From positions 3,038,001 to 3,102,000 of the forward strand of contig NZ_CP129613.1 of the NCBI RefSeq assembly GCF_030486405.1: 64,000 nt of DNA, written 5' to 3'. Positions within the stretch are counted from its first letter, which is position 1. The number at the start of each line of letters is the position of its first letter. The DNA comes from Mycolicibacterium sp. HK-90. Its GTDB lineage: Bacteria > Actinomycetota > Actinomycetes > Mycobacteriales > Mycobacteriaceae. A program made the translations under genes and the position numbers. The notes under the pieces were generated by a model. That model had not been told where the DNA came from. It searched no databases and was given only the letters and a program-made list of their open reading frames with translations. Below are positions 1 through 11,040 of this stretch, in pieces.

Positions 1-32
1 TAATTGTCGGCCGCGGATGAGGTCGGATTCGC

Positions 33-38
33 TAGGGT
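33..38 (+). promoter_or_regulatory. Candidate leaderless -10 element for the NfeD-like gene
   Basis: TAGGGT fits the mycobacterial -10 consensus TANNNT. Six bases separate it from the ATG at 45, so transcription would begin at or next to the start codon. No -35 at canonical spacing is evident. Confidence 0.5.
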
Positions 39-44
39 GGGCGC

Positions 45-479
45 ATGCCCGTACCGCTGATCTGGCTCATCCTGGCGCTGGTTCTCGCCGGGGCAGAGGC
101 GCTGACCGGCGACATGTTCCTGCTCATGCTGGCCGGCGGTGCACTGGCTGCGACCGGATCGAGTTGGTTGTTCGACCTGCCGATCTGGGCCGACGGCGTC
201 GTGTTCCTCGTGGTGTCGGTGCTTTTGCTGGTGTTGGTCCGGCCGGCACTGCGGCGCCGATTCGAGGCAGGCCAGGGGCTTGCGGAACCGATCAAGGCAT
301 TGGAAGGCAAGTCGGCGCTGGTGCTGGACCGGGTCGCGCAGCATGAGGGCCAGGTCAAGCTCGACGGCGAGGTCTGGACCGCACGGCCGCTCAACGACGA
401 CGATGTGTATCAACCGGGTGACCATGTCACCGTGGTGAGGATCGACGGCGCCACCGCGGTGGTCTTCAAGACAACGTAG
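45..479 (+). CDS. NfeD-like membrane protein (Rv1487-type)
   Basis: A 144-residue protein with two or three hydrophobic segments in the first about 70 residues, followed by a soluble C-terminal part (about residues 80-144) with the small beta-barrel (OB-fold) pattern of the NfeD family. NfeD proteins are encoded beside SPFH/stomatin genes and are thought to act with them in membrane microdomain organisation. Here the SPFH gene follows after 20 bases on the same strand, which supports the call. The ATG is preceded by a leaderless-type -10 box rather than a clear ribosome binding site. The substrate and exact role are unknown for the mycobacterial pair. Confidence 0.85.
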   Translation: MPVPLIWLILALVLAGAEALTGDMFLLMLAGGALAATGSSWLFDLPIWADGVVFLVVSVLLLVLVRPALRRRFEAGQGLAEPIKALEGKSALVLDRVAQHEGQVKLDGEVWTARPLNDDDVYQPGDHVTVVRIDGATAVVFKTT

Positions 480-499
480 GACCTCAGGAGGGAATCACC

Positions 500-1690
500 A
501 TGGATGGTGCTGTAGCCGGGCTCGTCTTGCTGCTCGTGTTGGTGGTGTTCGCCATCATCGTCGTGGCCAAGTCGGTGGCCCTCATTCCGCAGGCCGAGGC
601 CGCGGTGATCGAGCGGCTCGGCCGTTACAGCCGCACCGTCAGTGGCCAGCTGACGCTGCTGGTGCCGTTCATCGACCGGATCCGGGCCCGGGTGGACCTG
701 CGCGAGCGGGTGGTGTCCTTCCCCCCGCAGGGCGTGATCACCGAGGACAACCTGACGCTGGCCATCGATACCGTGGTGTACTTCCGGGTCACCAACCCGC
801 AGGCGGCGGTGTACGAGATCAGCAACTACATCGTCGGTGTGGAACAGCTGACCACCACCACGCTGCGGAACGTGGTCGGCGGCATGACCCTGGAACAGAC
901 GCTGACCTCCCGTGACTCGATCAACCAGCAACTGCGCGGGGTGCTGGACGAGGCGACCGGGCGGTGGGGCCTGAGGGTGGCGCGCGTGGAGCTGCGCAGC
1001 ATCGACCCGCCCCCGTCGATCCAGGAGTCGATGGAAAAGCAGATGAAGGCCGACCGCGAGAAGCGCGCCATGATCCTGACCGCAGAGGGTGTGCGGGAGT
1101 CGTCCATCAAACAGGCCGAGGGCCAGAAGCAGTCGCAGATCCTGGCGGCCGAGGGTGCCAAGCAGGCGGCGATCCTCGCCGCCGAGGCCGACCGCCAGTC
1201 GCGGATGCTGCGCGCCCAGGGTGAGCGGGCCGCCCAGTACCTCCAGGCGCAGGGGCAGGCCAAGGCCATCGAGAAGACCTTCGCCGCGATCAAGGCCGGC
1301 CGGCCGACGCCGGAGATGCTGGCCTATCAGTACCTGCAGACCTTGCCGCAGATGGCCAAGGGTGAGGCCAACAAGGTTTGGCTGGTGCCCAGCGATTTCG
1401 GTGCGGCATTGCAGGGTTTCACCAAGCTGCTGGGGGCACCCGGTGACGACGGGGTGTTCCGGTACACGCCGTCGCCGGTCGAGGAAGACCTGGCCAAGCC
1501 CGAGGACGACAGCGACGACGTGGCCGAGTGGTTCAACACGGACACCGATCCGGAGATCGCGCAGGCGGTGGCCAAGGCCGAGGCCGAGGCCCGCGCGACC
1601 ACGCCGCCGCTCGGTTCTGCTCCGCCGCCGTCGTCGCTGGAAAACACGCCGCCCCACGAGCTTCCGGGCGGGGCGCACCGCGCGCAGTAG
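500..1690 (+). CDS. SPFH/band 7 (stomatin-like) membrane protein (Rv1488-type)
   Basis: A 396-residue protein with one N-terminal membrane anchor (about residues 5-26) followed by the SPFH/band 7 domain (about 28-190), which includes the pattern IPQAEAAVIERLGRYSR. A long Ala/Gln/Glu-rich stretch at about 180-270 reads as the flotillin-type coiled coil used for oligomerisation. The C-terminal about 70 residues are acidic, then Pro-rich, and probably disordered. An AGGAGG site lies a few bases before the ATG. It is co-directional with the NfeD gene 20 bases upstream and probably forms one operon and complex with it at the cytoplasmic membrane. Confidence 0.9.
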   Translation: MDGAVAGLVLLLVLVVFAIIVVAKSVALIPQAEAAVIERLGRYSRTVSGQLTLLVPFIDRIRARVDLRERVVSFPPQGVITEDNLTLAIDTVVYFRVTNPQAAVYEISNYIVGVEQLTTTTLRNVVGGMTLEQTLTSRDSINQQLRGVLDEATGRWGLRVARVELRSIDPPPSIQESMEKQMKADREKRAMILTAEGVRESSIKQAEGQKQSQILAAEGAKQAAILAAEADRQSRMLRAQGERAAQYLQAQGQAKAIEKTFAAIKAGRPTPEMLAYQYLQTLPQMAKGEANKVWLVPSDFGAALQGFTKLLGAPGDDGVFRYTPSPVEEDLAKPEDDSDDVAEWFNTDTDPEIAQAVAKAEAEARATTPPLGSAPPPSSLENTPPHELPGGAHRAQ

Positions 1691-1745
1691 CCCGGGTCCC
1701 GGTTACCGAGGGGTCATGGCTGCGAACACCTCTGATTCCCCGCCA

Positions 1746-2237
1746 TCACCGATTCGCCGGTCCGGGACGGGGCTGCAGCCGCAGTTCCACCATCGGCAGC
1801 GGTGCCCCGGTGTCGGTGATGGGCCGGCCGAGCGTCCCTTCGAGCACCAGTTTGAACTGGTCCCACGTCTTGGGGTGGCGGGCCCGGTAAGCGGCCAGCA
1901 CCTGGTTGACCCGGTGTTGGTCGAGCACGTGGGCGATCGCCGGCGCCGGCCGGTGACTGCCGAGCCACACCCGCACGTGGGGATCGGCGAGGATGTTCCG
2001 GAACCACTGGGCTTTCGCGCCGAAACCTGATGCGATGACGATGTTCTCGGGGCTCGGCCGGTCCACGATTTCGAGCACCACGTAGCGGCGGGCGCCGGAT
2101 GTGCGGCCGATGTGTTCGAGCATCATGACCCGCCGGCCGAGCAGTGCTCCGGCCCGAATCCGGAAGAGCCAGATCGGGGCGCGCACCAGCCACCGGTTGC
2201 GCAGTAGGCGGGCGCCGATGTCCGTCAGTGCGGTCAT
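1746..2237 (-). CDS. Deazaflavin (F420)-dependent nitroreductase-family protein
   Basis: A 163-residue protein from the ATG giving MTALTDIGARLLRNRW. It has the DUF385/Ddn-type split-barrel pattern: MMLEHIGRTSGARRYVVLEI, then a segment on GFGAKAQWFRNILADP, then WDQFKLVLEGTLGRP. Members bind the deazaflavin F420 or related flavins, and some reduce nitroimidazoles or quinones, but the physiological substrate of most is unknown. The open frame continues upstream without family similarity, so I chose the internal ATG. It is convergent with the SPFH gene. Confidence 0.8.
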   Translation of the reverse strand: MTALTDIGARLLRNRWLVRAPIWLFRIRAGALLGRRVMMLEHIGRTSGARRYVVLEIVDRPSPENIVIASGFGAKAQWFRNILADPHVRVWLGSHRPAPAIAHVLDQHRVNQVLAAYRARHPKTWDQFKLVLEGTLGRPITDTGAPLPMVELRLQPRPGPANR

Positions 2238-2305
2238 GCGTCGGTTCCGCCCATGGCTACCAACGTAAACCGGTCGCTCGCTGCCCGCGAGCGACCGTTG
2301 AATGA

Positions 2306-3100
2306 CTACTGATCGCGGCGTGTCGCCGTACAGACACGGCCGCTCGCGGAGCTGTCGGAGCTGTGGGTGCCGTCGGGGGCGGCGGGCTGTTCGGCACGGC
2401 GCTCGCGGCGGTGGAGGCGCATTTCGTAGACCAGACCGGCCACGCCGAGGGCGGCGGTGCCCAGTGACACCAGGACCAGGGCCGGGCTGATGTTGCCGGT
2501 CAGCGCGTCGCCGAGGATGACGACGGCCGCGGTTCCCGGGAACAGTCCGACCAGGGTGGCCAGCGTGTAGGGCAGTGGCCGGACGGCCGATGCGCCGGCG
2601 GCGTAGTTGAGCACCGAGAACGGCACGGCCGGGATCAACCGCATGGACAGCACCACCGGCCAGCCGCGCCGGCGCAGCCGGGTGTCGAGGGAATCGACCC
2701 GAGGGTGGGGGACCAGCCGGTTCAGCTGCCAGCCCGCCGCGCGGATGAGGTACAGCGCCAGCACGGCACTCACCGCACTGGCCACCACCGCGATCGCCAC
2801 TCCGAGCGTCGGGCCGAACAGCAGGCCCGCGGCCAGGGTGAAGGCGGTTCGGGGGAACGGGAACACGGTCACCACGATGTGGGCACCGAGGAACGCCAGC
2901 GGGAACCACGGCCCCACCGAGGTGGCCCAGTCCCGCATCTGGACGGCCGTCGGCAACGGCACCAGCACCGCAACTGCGACGAGAATCACAATGCCGGCCA
3001 GCAGGCCCACGATCCGGCGGGGTGGCAATTGGGAAGCCGTCGCGATCACCGCGGCGCGGACCACGCGCAGGGTTCTGACGACGGGTTTCACGTCTAACAA
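2306..3100 (-). CDS. TVP38/TMEM64 (DedA-like) membrane protein (Rv1491c-type)
   Basis: A 264-residue polytopic protein with about six hydrophobic segments. It carries the SNARE-associated/VTT-domain signature: FPFPRTAFTLAAGLLFG, then a Gly/Ala-rich membrane stretch, then SMRLIPAVPFSVLNYAAG with the conserved Arg and Pro. Family members are proposed lipid scramblases or transporters in membrane homeostasis. The C-terminal 40 residues are hydrophilic. The gene is divergent from mutA across 129 bases, and position and orientation match M. tuberculosis Rv1491c. The substrate is not inferable. Confidence 0.85.
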   Translation of the reverse strand: MLDVKPVVRTLRVVRAAVIATASQLPPRRIVGLLAGIVILVAVAVLVPLPTAVQMRDWATSVGPWFPLAFLGAHIVVTVFPFPRTAFTLAAGLLFGPTLGVAIAVVASAVSAVLALYLIRAAGWQLNRLVPHPRVDSLDTRLRRRGWPVVLSMRLIPAVPFSVLNYAAGASAVRPLPYTLATLVGLFPGTAAVVILGDALTGNISPALVLVSLGTAALGVAGLVYEMRLHRRERRAEQPAAPDGTHSSDSSASGRVCTATRRDQ

Positions 3101-3229
3101 CAGTACGGGCCGTCGGCGCGGAACACCGGTGGGCGCGGGCGTGAGTCCGCCGACCAGCGGTCAGCTCCGTGATGGCGATCATTTAGCCTGATGGGCGAGT
3201 GGGTATGTCACACGCTGCGATAACAGGAG

Positions 3230-5092
3230 ATGCGGGTGTCGTTACAGGGGACTAGTGCGGTCGAGGCAGACCGCCGGCAGTGGCGGACGGCGGTCGCCGG
3301 TGTGCTGGCCAAGAGCAGTCGGCGTGACGTGGCCGATCTGCCGGCCGAACCGGAACGCCTGCTGGATTCGCAGACCTACGAGGGCTTTGCGATCCGGCCG
3401 CTGTACACCAGCCTCGACGCCGTTCCCGAGTCCGCCCTTCCGGGGCAGTGGCCGTTCGTCCGTGGGGGCGACGCCCTGCGTGACGTGAAGTCCGGCTGGA
3501 GGGTCGTCGAGAGCTTCCCGGCCGTCGCGGGCTCGGCCGTCGGTACGGTCAACGGTGCGGTACTGGTGGCTCTCACCGAGGGGGCCAGTGCCCTGGCCCT
3601 GCGGGTTGGCGGCGAGGGCGGCATCTCCCTGGCCGAGCTCGACCGGCTGCTCGACGGCGTGTTCCTGGACCTGGTGCCGGTCATCTTCGAGAACGTCGGA
3701 GCCGACCTCGCGGAAGCGGCCGACGCGGTGCTGCCGCTGCTCGAGAACCTCGACGACGACCAGCGTTCGCGGTTGTCCGTCGACCTGGGCGCCGACCCGC
3801 TGACCGCACCGTTGTCGGGCCGGTCCGCCGCCGACGACTCCGACTTGCTGGCCACCGTCGGCAAGCTCACCGGATATGCCGGCGGCGTTCGGACGGTCAC
3901 CGTCGACGGCCCGGCTTTCCACAACCTCGGGGCGAGCGCCGCGTGGGAACTCGCGGGATCGGTCGCGGCCGCGGTCGCCTACCTGCGGATCCTCGGCGAC
4001 GGTGGGATCGCCACACCGGATGCGTTGCGGCAGATCAGTTTCCGCTATGCCGCTGACGACGATCAGTTCATGACCATCGCCAAGCTGCGGGTCGCGCGAC
4101 AGCTGTGGGCGCGCGTCGCCGAGGTGCTCGGCGCCACCGACGCCGGGGCGGCCCGCATCCATGCGACGACGTCGCTGCCGATGATGACCCAGCGTGACCC
4201 CTGGGTGAACATGCTCCGCACCACGCTGGCCGCCTTCTCGGCGGGCGTCGGGGGAGCCGACACGGTGCAGGTACATCCGTTCGACGTGGCGATTCCGGGT
4301 GGGCTCGACGGGACGTCGGCGAGCTTCTCGCGACGTATCGCCCGCAACACCCAGCTGTTGCTGCTCGAGGAGTCTCACATCGGCCAGGTGCTCGACCCGG
4401 CCGGCGGCTCGTGGTTCGTCGAGGATCTGACCGCTCAGCTCGCCGAGCAGGCCTGGGCACACTTCCAGGACATCGAGGCGCGCGGCGGATTCGTCGCGGC
4501 GCGGGACTACGTCGCCGCCCAGATCGCCGAGGTCGCCGCGCGGCGCAGTGACGACATCGCGCACCGGCGCACCGCCGTCACCGGTGTCAACGAGTTCCCC
4601 AATCTCGACGAAAAGCCGCTGCCGCAGGGCGTTTCGGCGTCGTCGATCGCGCGGTACGCGGCCGGGTTCGAAGCGCTGCGCGACCGCTCGGATGCGTACC
4701 TCGCGTCGAACGGAACCCGCCCCAAGGTGCTGCTGCTGCCGCTGGGGCCGCTCGCCGAGCACAACATCCGCACGACATTCGCATCAAACTTGTTGGCGTC
4801 CGGCGGGATCGAGGCGATCAACCCCGGCACCGTCGACGCGGCCGCGATTGCCGCGGCGGTGACCGAGGCCGGTACGCCGCCGGTGGCGGTGCTGTGTGGC
4901 ACCGACACCCGCTACGGCGCCGAGGCCACGGCCGCGGTGGCCGCCGCCCGCGCGGCCGGTGTGGGGCAGGTGCTCCTCGCCGGCCCGGAAAAGGCTGTCG
5001 CCGAGGCTGATTCGAAACCCGACGGGTATCTCACCGCCAAGATCGATGCGGTCGAAGCCTTGTCGAACCTGCTCACCGGACTGGGGGCCTGA
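3230..5092 (+). CDS. mutA: Methylmalonyl-CoA mutase small (beta) subunit
   Basis: A 620-residue protein with the MutA TIM-barrel followed by a degenerate cobalamin-type domain. Recognisable stretches are [11 protein letters not shown] near residue 80, [21 protein letters not shown] in the middle, and a C-terminal domain (about 500-620) lacking the DxHxxG B12 ligand found in MutB. It pairs with MutB for the B12-dependent interconversion of succinyl-CoA and R-methylmalonyl-CoA. The ATG directly abuts AGGAG, so the in-frame GTG at 3236, six bases beyond that site, may be the true start. One base separates it from mutB. Confidence 0.95.
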   Translation: MRVSLQGTSAVEADRRQWRTAVAGVLAKSSRRDVADLPAEPERLLDSQTYEGFAIRPLYTSLDAVPESALPGQWPFVRGGDALRDVKSGWRVVESFPAVAGSAVGTVNGAVLVALTEGASALALRVGGEGGISLAELDRLLDGVFLDLVPVIFENVGADLAEAADAVLPLLENLDDDQRSRLSVDLGADPLTAPLSGRSAADDSDLLATVGKLTGYAGGVRTVTVDGPAFHNLGASAAWELAGSVAAAVAYLRILGDGGIATPDALRQISFRYAADDDQFMTIAKLRVARQLWARVAEVLGATDAGAARIHATTSLPMMTQRDPWVNMLRTTLAAFSAGVGGADTVQVHPFDVAIPGGLDGTSASFSRRIARNTQLLLLEESHIGQVLDPAGGSWFVEDLTAQLAEQAWAHFQDIEARGGFVAARDYVAAQIAEVAARRSDDIAHRRTAVTGVNEFPNLDEKPLPQGVSASSIARYAAGFEALRDRSDAYLASNGTRPKVLLLPLGPLAEHNIRTTFASNLLASGGIEAINPGTVDAAAIAAAVTEAGTPPVAVLCGTDTRYGAEATAAVAAARAAGVGQVLLAGPEKAVAEADSKPDGYLTAKIDAVEALSNLLTGLGA

Positions 5093-5093
5093 C

Positions 5094-7360
<2,267 letters not shown>

Positions 7361-7361
<1 letters not shown>

Positions 7362-8338
7362 TGGTGGCTCCCTCAACACAGGAGCTGGCAGCTGCCATCC
7401 GCAGCGGTGACCGCGCCGCACTGGCGCGGGCCATCACGATGGTCGAGTCCACCCGGGCCGACCATCGTGACCAGGCTCAACAGCTGTTGCTGGAGCTGAT
7501 GCCCGACGCCGGCAGAGCCCAGCACATCGGCATCACCGGGGTGCCGGGCGTCGGCAAGTCGACGACGATCGAGGCCCTCGGCATGTATCTCATCGAGGCC
7601 GGCCATCGGGTCGCTGTGCTGGCGGTCGACCCGTCGTCCACCCGGACCGGCGGCTCGATCCTGGGTGACAAGACCCGGATGGCCCGACTGGCGGTCCATC
7701 CGGACGCCTACATCCGGCCGTCGCCGACCTCCGGAACGCTCGGTGGGGTGGCCAAGGCCACCCGCGAGACCATCGTGCTGCTGGAGGCGGCGGGCTACGA
7801 CGTCATCCTCGTGGAGACGGTGGGGGTGGGGCAGTCCGAGGTCACGGTGTCGAACATGGTGGACACCTTTGTCTTCCTCACGCTGGCGCGCACCGGGGAC
7901 CAGTTGCAGGGCATCAAGAAGGGTGTGCTGGAGCTGGCCGATGTCATCGTGGTGAACAAGGCCGACGGCGAGCACGCGGTCGAGGCCAAGGCCGCCGCCC
8001 GTGAGCTGACGGGGGCCATCCGGCTGATCTATCCACGCGAAACACTTTGGCGGCCACCAGTTCTCACGATGAGTGCGATCGAGGGGCATGGGCTGGCCGA
8101 ACTGTGGCAGACGGTGGTGAAGCACCGAGAGGTACTCACCGAGGCGGGGGAGTTCGAGGCCCGGCGCCGTGCGCAGCAAGTGGACTGGACATGGTCCATG
8201 GTTCGAGACACGGTGCTGGACCGGGTGATGTCGCATCCCGGGGTGCGCAGTATCCGCGCCGAGGTCGAACGCCGGGTACGCGACGGGGAACTCACCCCGG
8301 CGCTGGCCGCCCAGGAAATTCTCGACGCGGCCGACTGA
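7361..8338 (+). CDS. meaB: MeaB/ArgK-type G-protein chaperone of methylmalonyl-CoA mutase
   Basis: A 325-residue P-loop GTPase with Walker [10 protein letters not shown] at residues 60-68, VLAVDPSST in the Walker B region, and VVNKADG as the NKxD base-recognition motif. It protects and reloads the B12 cofactor of MutAB. The GTG start shares its first base with the mutB TAG stop, implying translational coupling; a second in-frame GTG follows immediately. M. tuberculosis carries the mazEF4 toxin-antitoxin pair between mutB and its homologue Rv1496, and that pair is absent here. Confidence 0.95.
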
Positions 8339-8393
8339 CCCCGCACCTACGCTGTGTGCAGCGATCCGGAAGCGAAAGGCTGGGCTACCCGAG

Positions 8394-8732
8394 ATGAGGG
8401 ACGTGAAGACGAAACTGCAGGTGCTCCTGGCCGCGGCGATGGTCGGCGCGGCACTGACCGGATGCGGCGGCGGCGAGTCGGCGGCTCCGCAGCCGACGGT
8501 TGCCAAGAGCAAGCTGCAAACCCTGGCCAAGGAGAAGCTGGAGGCCGCGGCCAAGCGCAAGGCGAAATCCGTGACCTGCGAAGACGGCATCGTCGGCAAA
8601 GTCGGGGAGACCCAGCGTTGTGTGCTGACAGCCAAGGACGGCACGAAATACGGCGTCACCGCTACCGTCGACGCGGTGGAATCCGGCAACGTCAAGGTCG
8701 ACTTCAAGGTGGACGACAAGCCGACGCCGTGA
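8394..8732 (+). CDS. DUF4333 lipoprotein
   Basis: A 112-residue protein with a lipoprotein signal peptide: basic start, hydrophobic core, lipobox ending at Cys24 (LTGC). A Lys/Ala-rich helical stretch follows, then a compact DUF4333 domain with two Cys (SVTCEDGIVGKVGETQRCVL) followed by DGTKYGVTATVDAVESGNV. This domain is common in mycobacterial lipoproteins and its function is unknown. A possible -10 (TACGCT, 8348-8353) lies upstream. The ATG could be replaced by the GTG three codons later. It sits alone between meaB and lipL. Confidence 0.85.
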   Translation: MRDVKTKLQVLLAAAMVGAALTGCGGGESAAPQPTVAKSKLQTLAKEKLEAAAKRKAKSVTCEDGIVGKVGETQRCVLTAKDGTKYGVTATVDAVESGNVKVDFKVDDKPTP

Positions 8733-8793
8733 TGGGCCTGCCGCGCCTGGCTAACAGGTCGATAACGCTGCCATGATTTGCCGGGGTTCCAGG

Positions 8794-8799
8794 TAAATT
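8794..8799 (+). promoter_or_regulatory. Candidate leaderless -10 element for lipL
   Basis: TAAATT matches TANNNT and ends seven bases before the GTG at 8807. This spacing would place the transcript start at the initiation codon. Confidence 0.45.
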
Positions 8800-8806
8800 C
8801 GGTTGT

Positions 8807-10072
8807 GTGACCGATCACAATCGGGGGCGCGACGAGGCGCTCCCACATGGCGTCCAAGGCGCGGCGGACAGAAACTTCTCCTGTACCGTCCGCGCCTTCT
8901 CGAAACTGTTCCCGGGCCGCAAGTACGGTGGCGGCGCGCTGGTGATCTACCAGGACGGCGAGCCACTCGTCGACGTCTGGACCGGGTATTCGGATCGTGA
9001 AGGCGCGCAATACTGGACGGCCGACACCGGCGCGATGGTGTTTTCCGCGACAAAGGGCATGGCCTCGACGATCATCCACCGCCTCGCGGACCGTGGACTG
9101 ATCGAGTACGACACCCCGGTGAGCGCCTACTGGCCTGAATTCGGGGCCAACGGCAAATCCGCCGTCACGGTGCGGCAGGTGATGGCGCACGAAGCAGGGT
9201 TGTCACAGCTCAATGGGGTCAGCAAAGCCGACCTGCTCGATCATCAGGTGATGGAAGGCCGGATCGCGGCCGCTCCGGTGAATTCCCTGCTGTTCGGCAA
9301 GCAGGCCTATCACGCGTTGACCTACGGCTGGTTGTTGTCCGGTCTGGCTCGGGCCGTGACGGGGCAGGGCATGCGGGAGTTGTTCCGGATCGAGTTGGCC
9401 GAGCCGCTGGGCACCGACGGCCTGCACCTGGGACGCCCGCCGGCCGATGCCCCTACGCAGGCCGCGCAGATTCTGGGGCCGCAACGGCGGTGGCCCAACC
9501 ATGCCTTCGACTTCCTGGCACCGCGGCTCGCCGCGTTGAACTTCTCGGGCGCCTTCGGCTCGATGTACTTCCCCGGGGTCATGTCGCTGGTCCAGGGCGA
9601 GACCCCGTTCTTGGATGCCGAAGCGCCTGCGGTGAACGGTGTCGCGACCGCGCGCGGGCTGGCGAAGATGTACGGGGCGATCGCCAACCAGGGACGTCTG
9701 CGCGACGTGCAGATCCTGTCCGGGCGCACGGTGGCGGGGCTGACCGGGCCTCCCGGGTTACGGCCGGACCGGAATCTCGGCGTGCCGCTCGGGTTCCATC
9801 TCGGATATCACTCGGTGCCGTTCGGGATCATGCCCGGATTCGGGCATGTCGGTCTGGGGGGGTCGGTCGGCTGGGCGGATCCGGCCAGCGGACTGGCGAT
9901 CGGATTCGTGCACAACCGGCTGCTGACTCCGATGGTGTTGGACATGGCCGCGTTCGTCGGCCTGAATGCGTTGATACGCAAGGACGTGGCCCGCGCGCGG
10001 GCCCATGGCTACGAGGCGGTACCGGATCTCGGTGCCGCGCCCTATGAGGTGTCCAAGCCGGCCGCGGGATAA
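8807..10072 (+). CDS. lipL: Serine esterase/beta-lactamase-fold hydrolase LipL
   Basis: A 421-residue class C beta-lactamase-fold esterase. The catalytic SxxK is at Ser80-Lys83 (SATKG), followed by VMAHEAGLSQL and a C-terminal GFGHVGLGGSVGWADP block occupying the KTG-like position. M. tuberculosis LipL (Rv1497) is an esterase of this family at the same chromosomal position. No signal peptide is visible. A GTG start with a leaderless -10 fits best. A strong hairpin follows the stop, so this is probably a single-gene transcript. It lies directly upstream of the lipid island, but no sequence feature ties it to that pathway. Confidence 0.9.
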   Translation: MTDHNRGRDEALPHGVQGAADRNFSCTVRAFSKLFPGRKYGGGALVIYQDGEPLVDVWTGYSDREGAQYWTADTGAMVFSATKGMASTIIHRLADRGLIEYDTPVSAYWPEFGANGKSAVTVRQVMAHEAGLSQLNGVSKADLLDHQVMEGRIAAAPVNSLLFGKQAYHALTYGWLLSGLARAVTGQGMRELFRIELAEPLGTDGLHLGRPPADAPTQAAQILGPQRRWPNHAFDFLAPRLAALNFSGAFGSMYFPGVMSLVQGETPFLDAEAPAVNGVATARGLAKMYGAIANQGRLRDVQILSGRTVAGLTGPPGLRPDRNLGVPLGFHLGYHSVPFGIMPGFGHVGLGGSVGWADPASGLAIGFVHNRLLTPMVLDMAAFVGLNALIRKDVARARAHGYEAVPDLGAAPYEVSKPAAG

Positions 10073-10089
10073 CCTCCGGCGTTGTGATG

Positions 10090-10123
10090 GAGCCGGCCTG
10101 ACGGATGACCGTCAGGCCGGCTC
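10090..10123 (+). terminator. Strong hairpin terminator after lipL
   Basis: A perfect 15-bp inverted repeat, GAGCCGGCCTGACGG and its complement, around the four-base loop ATGA, followed by TGTTCGTTG. It begins 17 bases after the lipL stop. It lacks a strong U tract, which is usual for mycobacterial terminators. Confidence 0.8.
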
Positions 10124-10129
10124 TGTTCG

Positions 10130-11040
10130 TTGCGGGCCGGTGGTACCAGATCAGTGAGGCCCGCGTGGGCCTCCTAGCTGCAGTGATATACATCACACTA
10201 TGTCCCGTAATTGGGACATCCCTCCCGTGGCCGAAGCGAGTGTCTGCCGTTAACCCCGGGTGGTTTGCTTTCCGTGGGGGGTGTGGGTCCACTCACTCGA
10301 TCGAGGGGCGCGTGGGCTGAATCGCATACCGGCCCCGGTGGTGGGCGGGCGTGGCGCCGAATGGGTGCTCGGCGTTGCGATGTGGCAGGCCCGCTTGACG
10401 ATCAACGCTGGTCACTACGTTGCGTTGTCAACGATAACCATTAGCTGATGCGTAATTTGGGTACATCTACGTACCGTTTTCGAGGCCGCGGCCGCCCGGA
10501 ACGTGAATTCGGTTCAAGTACGGATTCGGTAGTTTGCGTGCCGGTGGCTGGCTAACTATTTAGCTAATGACTATTAATTAACTGTGAGCGGCAAACTCGG
10601 CACCGTTTTCGTGCCGTGGACAACCGAAAGAAAGCGAACCAGCGCGCCGGGATGGCTGATGGATTAGTTAGCGGAACAATTAGTGCCACCCCCGGTGCGA
10701 GGGCGTGGAATGTGTTGAAAATGTTGGGGTGCAGCGGTATTCGATGTGTGCGGGGCCCGGCGGTGACGCGCACGCACCCTCGCTAGCGAAATGGGTGGTC
10801 GACTGCAGTGCTCAATAGCCCGGCTCCCGCAGCGAACTCGGGATCGTTTTTGCGATCACCTGTTTCCAACATCCGGGTTGGGCCACGCGCTAGGCTACGG
10901 AGCCGCGTTGGCAACGACTCGAACCGGAAGCGGGGATTCGGTACCGTGCGTCGATGGCAACGTAGCGCACATTCTTTTTCGCGTTCTGACTACGTTGAGC
11001 GAAGCTTTGCTCAGTTCAACATCGAGAAAGGTAAGCCCAC
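10130..11040. promoter_or_regulatory. AT-richer 0.9-kb leader/regulatory region before the polyketide synthase
   Basis: No credible gene is seen in these about 900 bases, which are visibly richer in A/T than their surroundings, especially 10430-10700. TTAGCTRATG recurs at 10441 and 10560. An inverted pair, TGGCTAACTA (from 10549) and TAGTTAGCGG (from about 10666), spans about 120 bases. CCGTTTTCG-like cores recur in hairpins: CGGCAC/GTGCCG at 10598-10616 and GATCG/CGATC at 10842-10857. TAGGCT at 10891-10896 is a plausible -10. I infer a long regulatory leader, possibly a nucleoid-protein (Lsr2-type) target. Confidence 0.5.
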
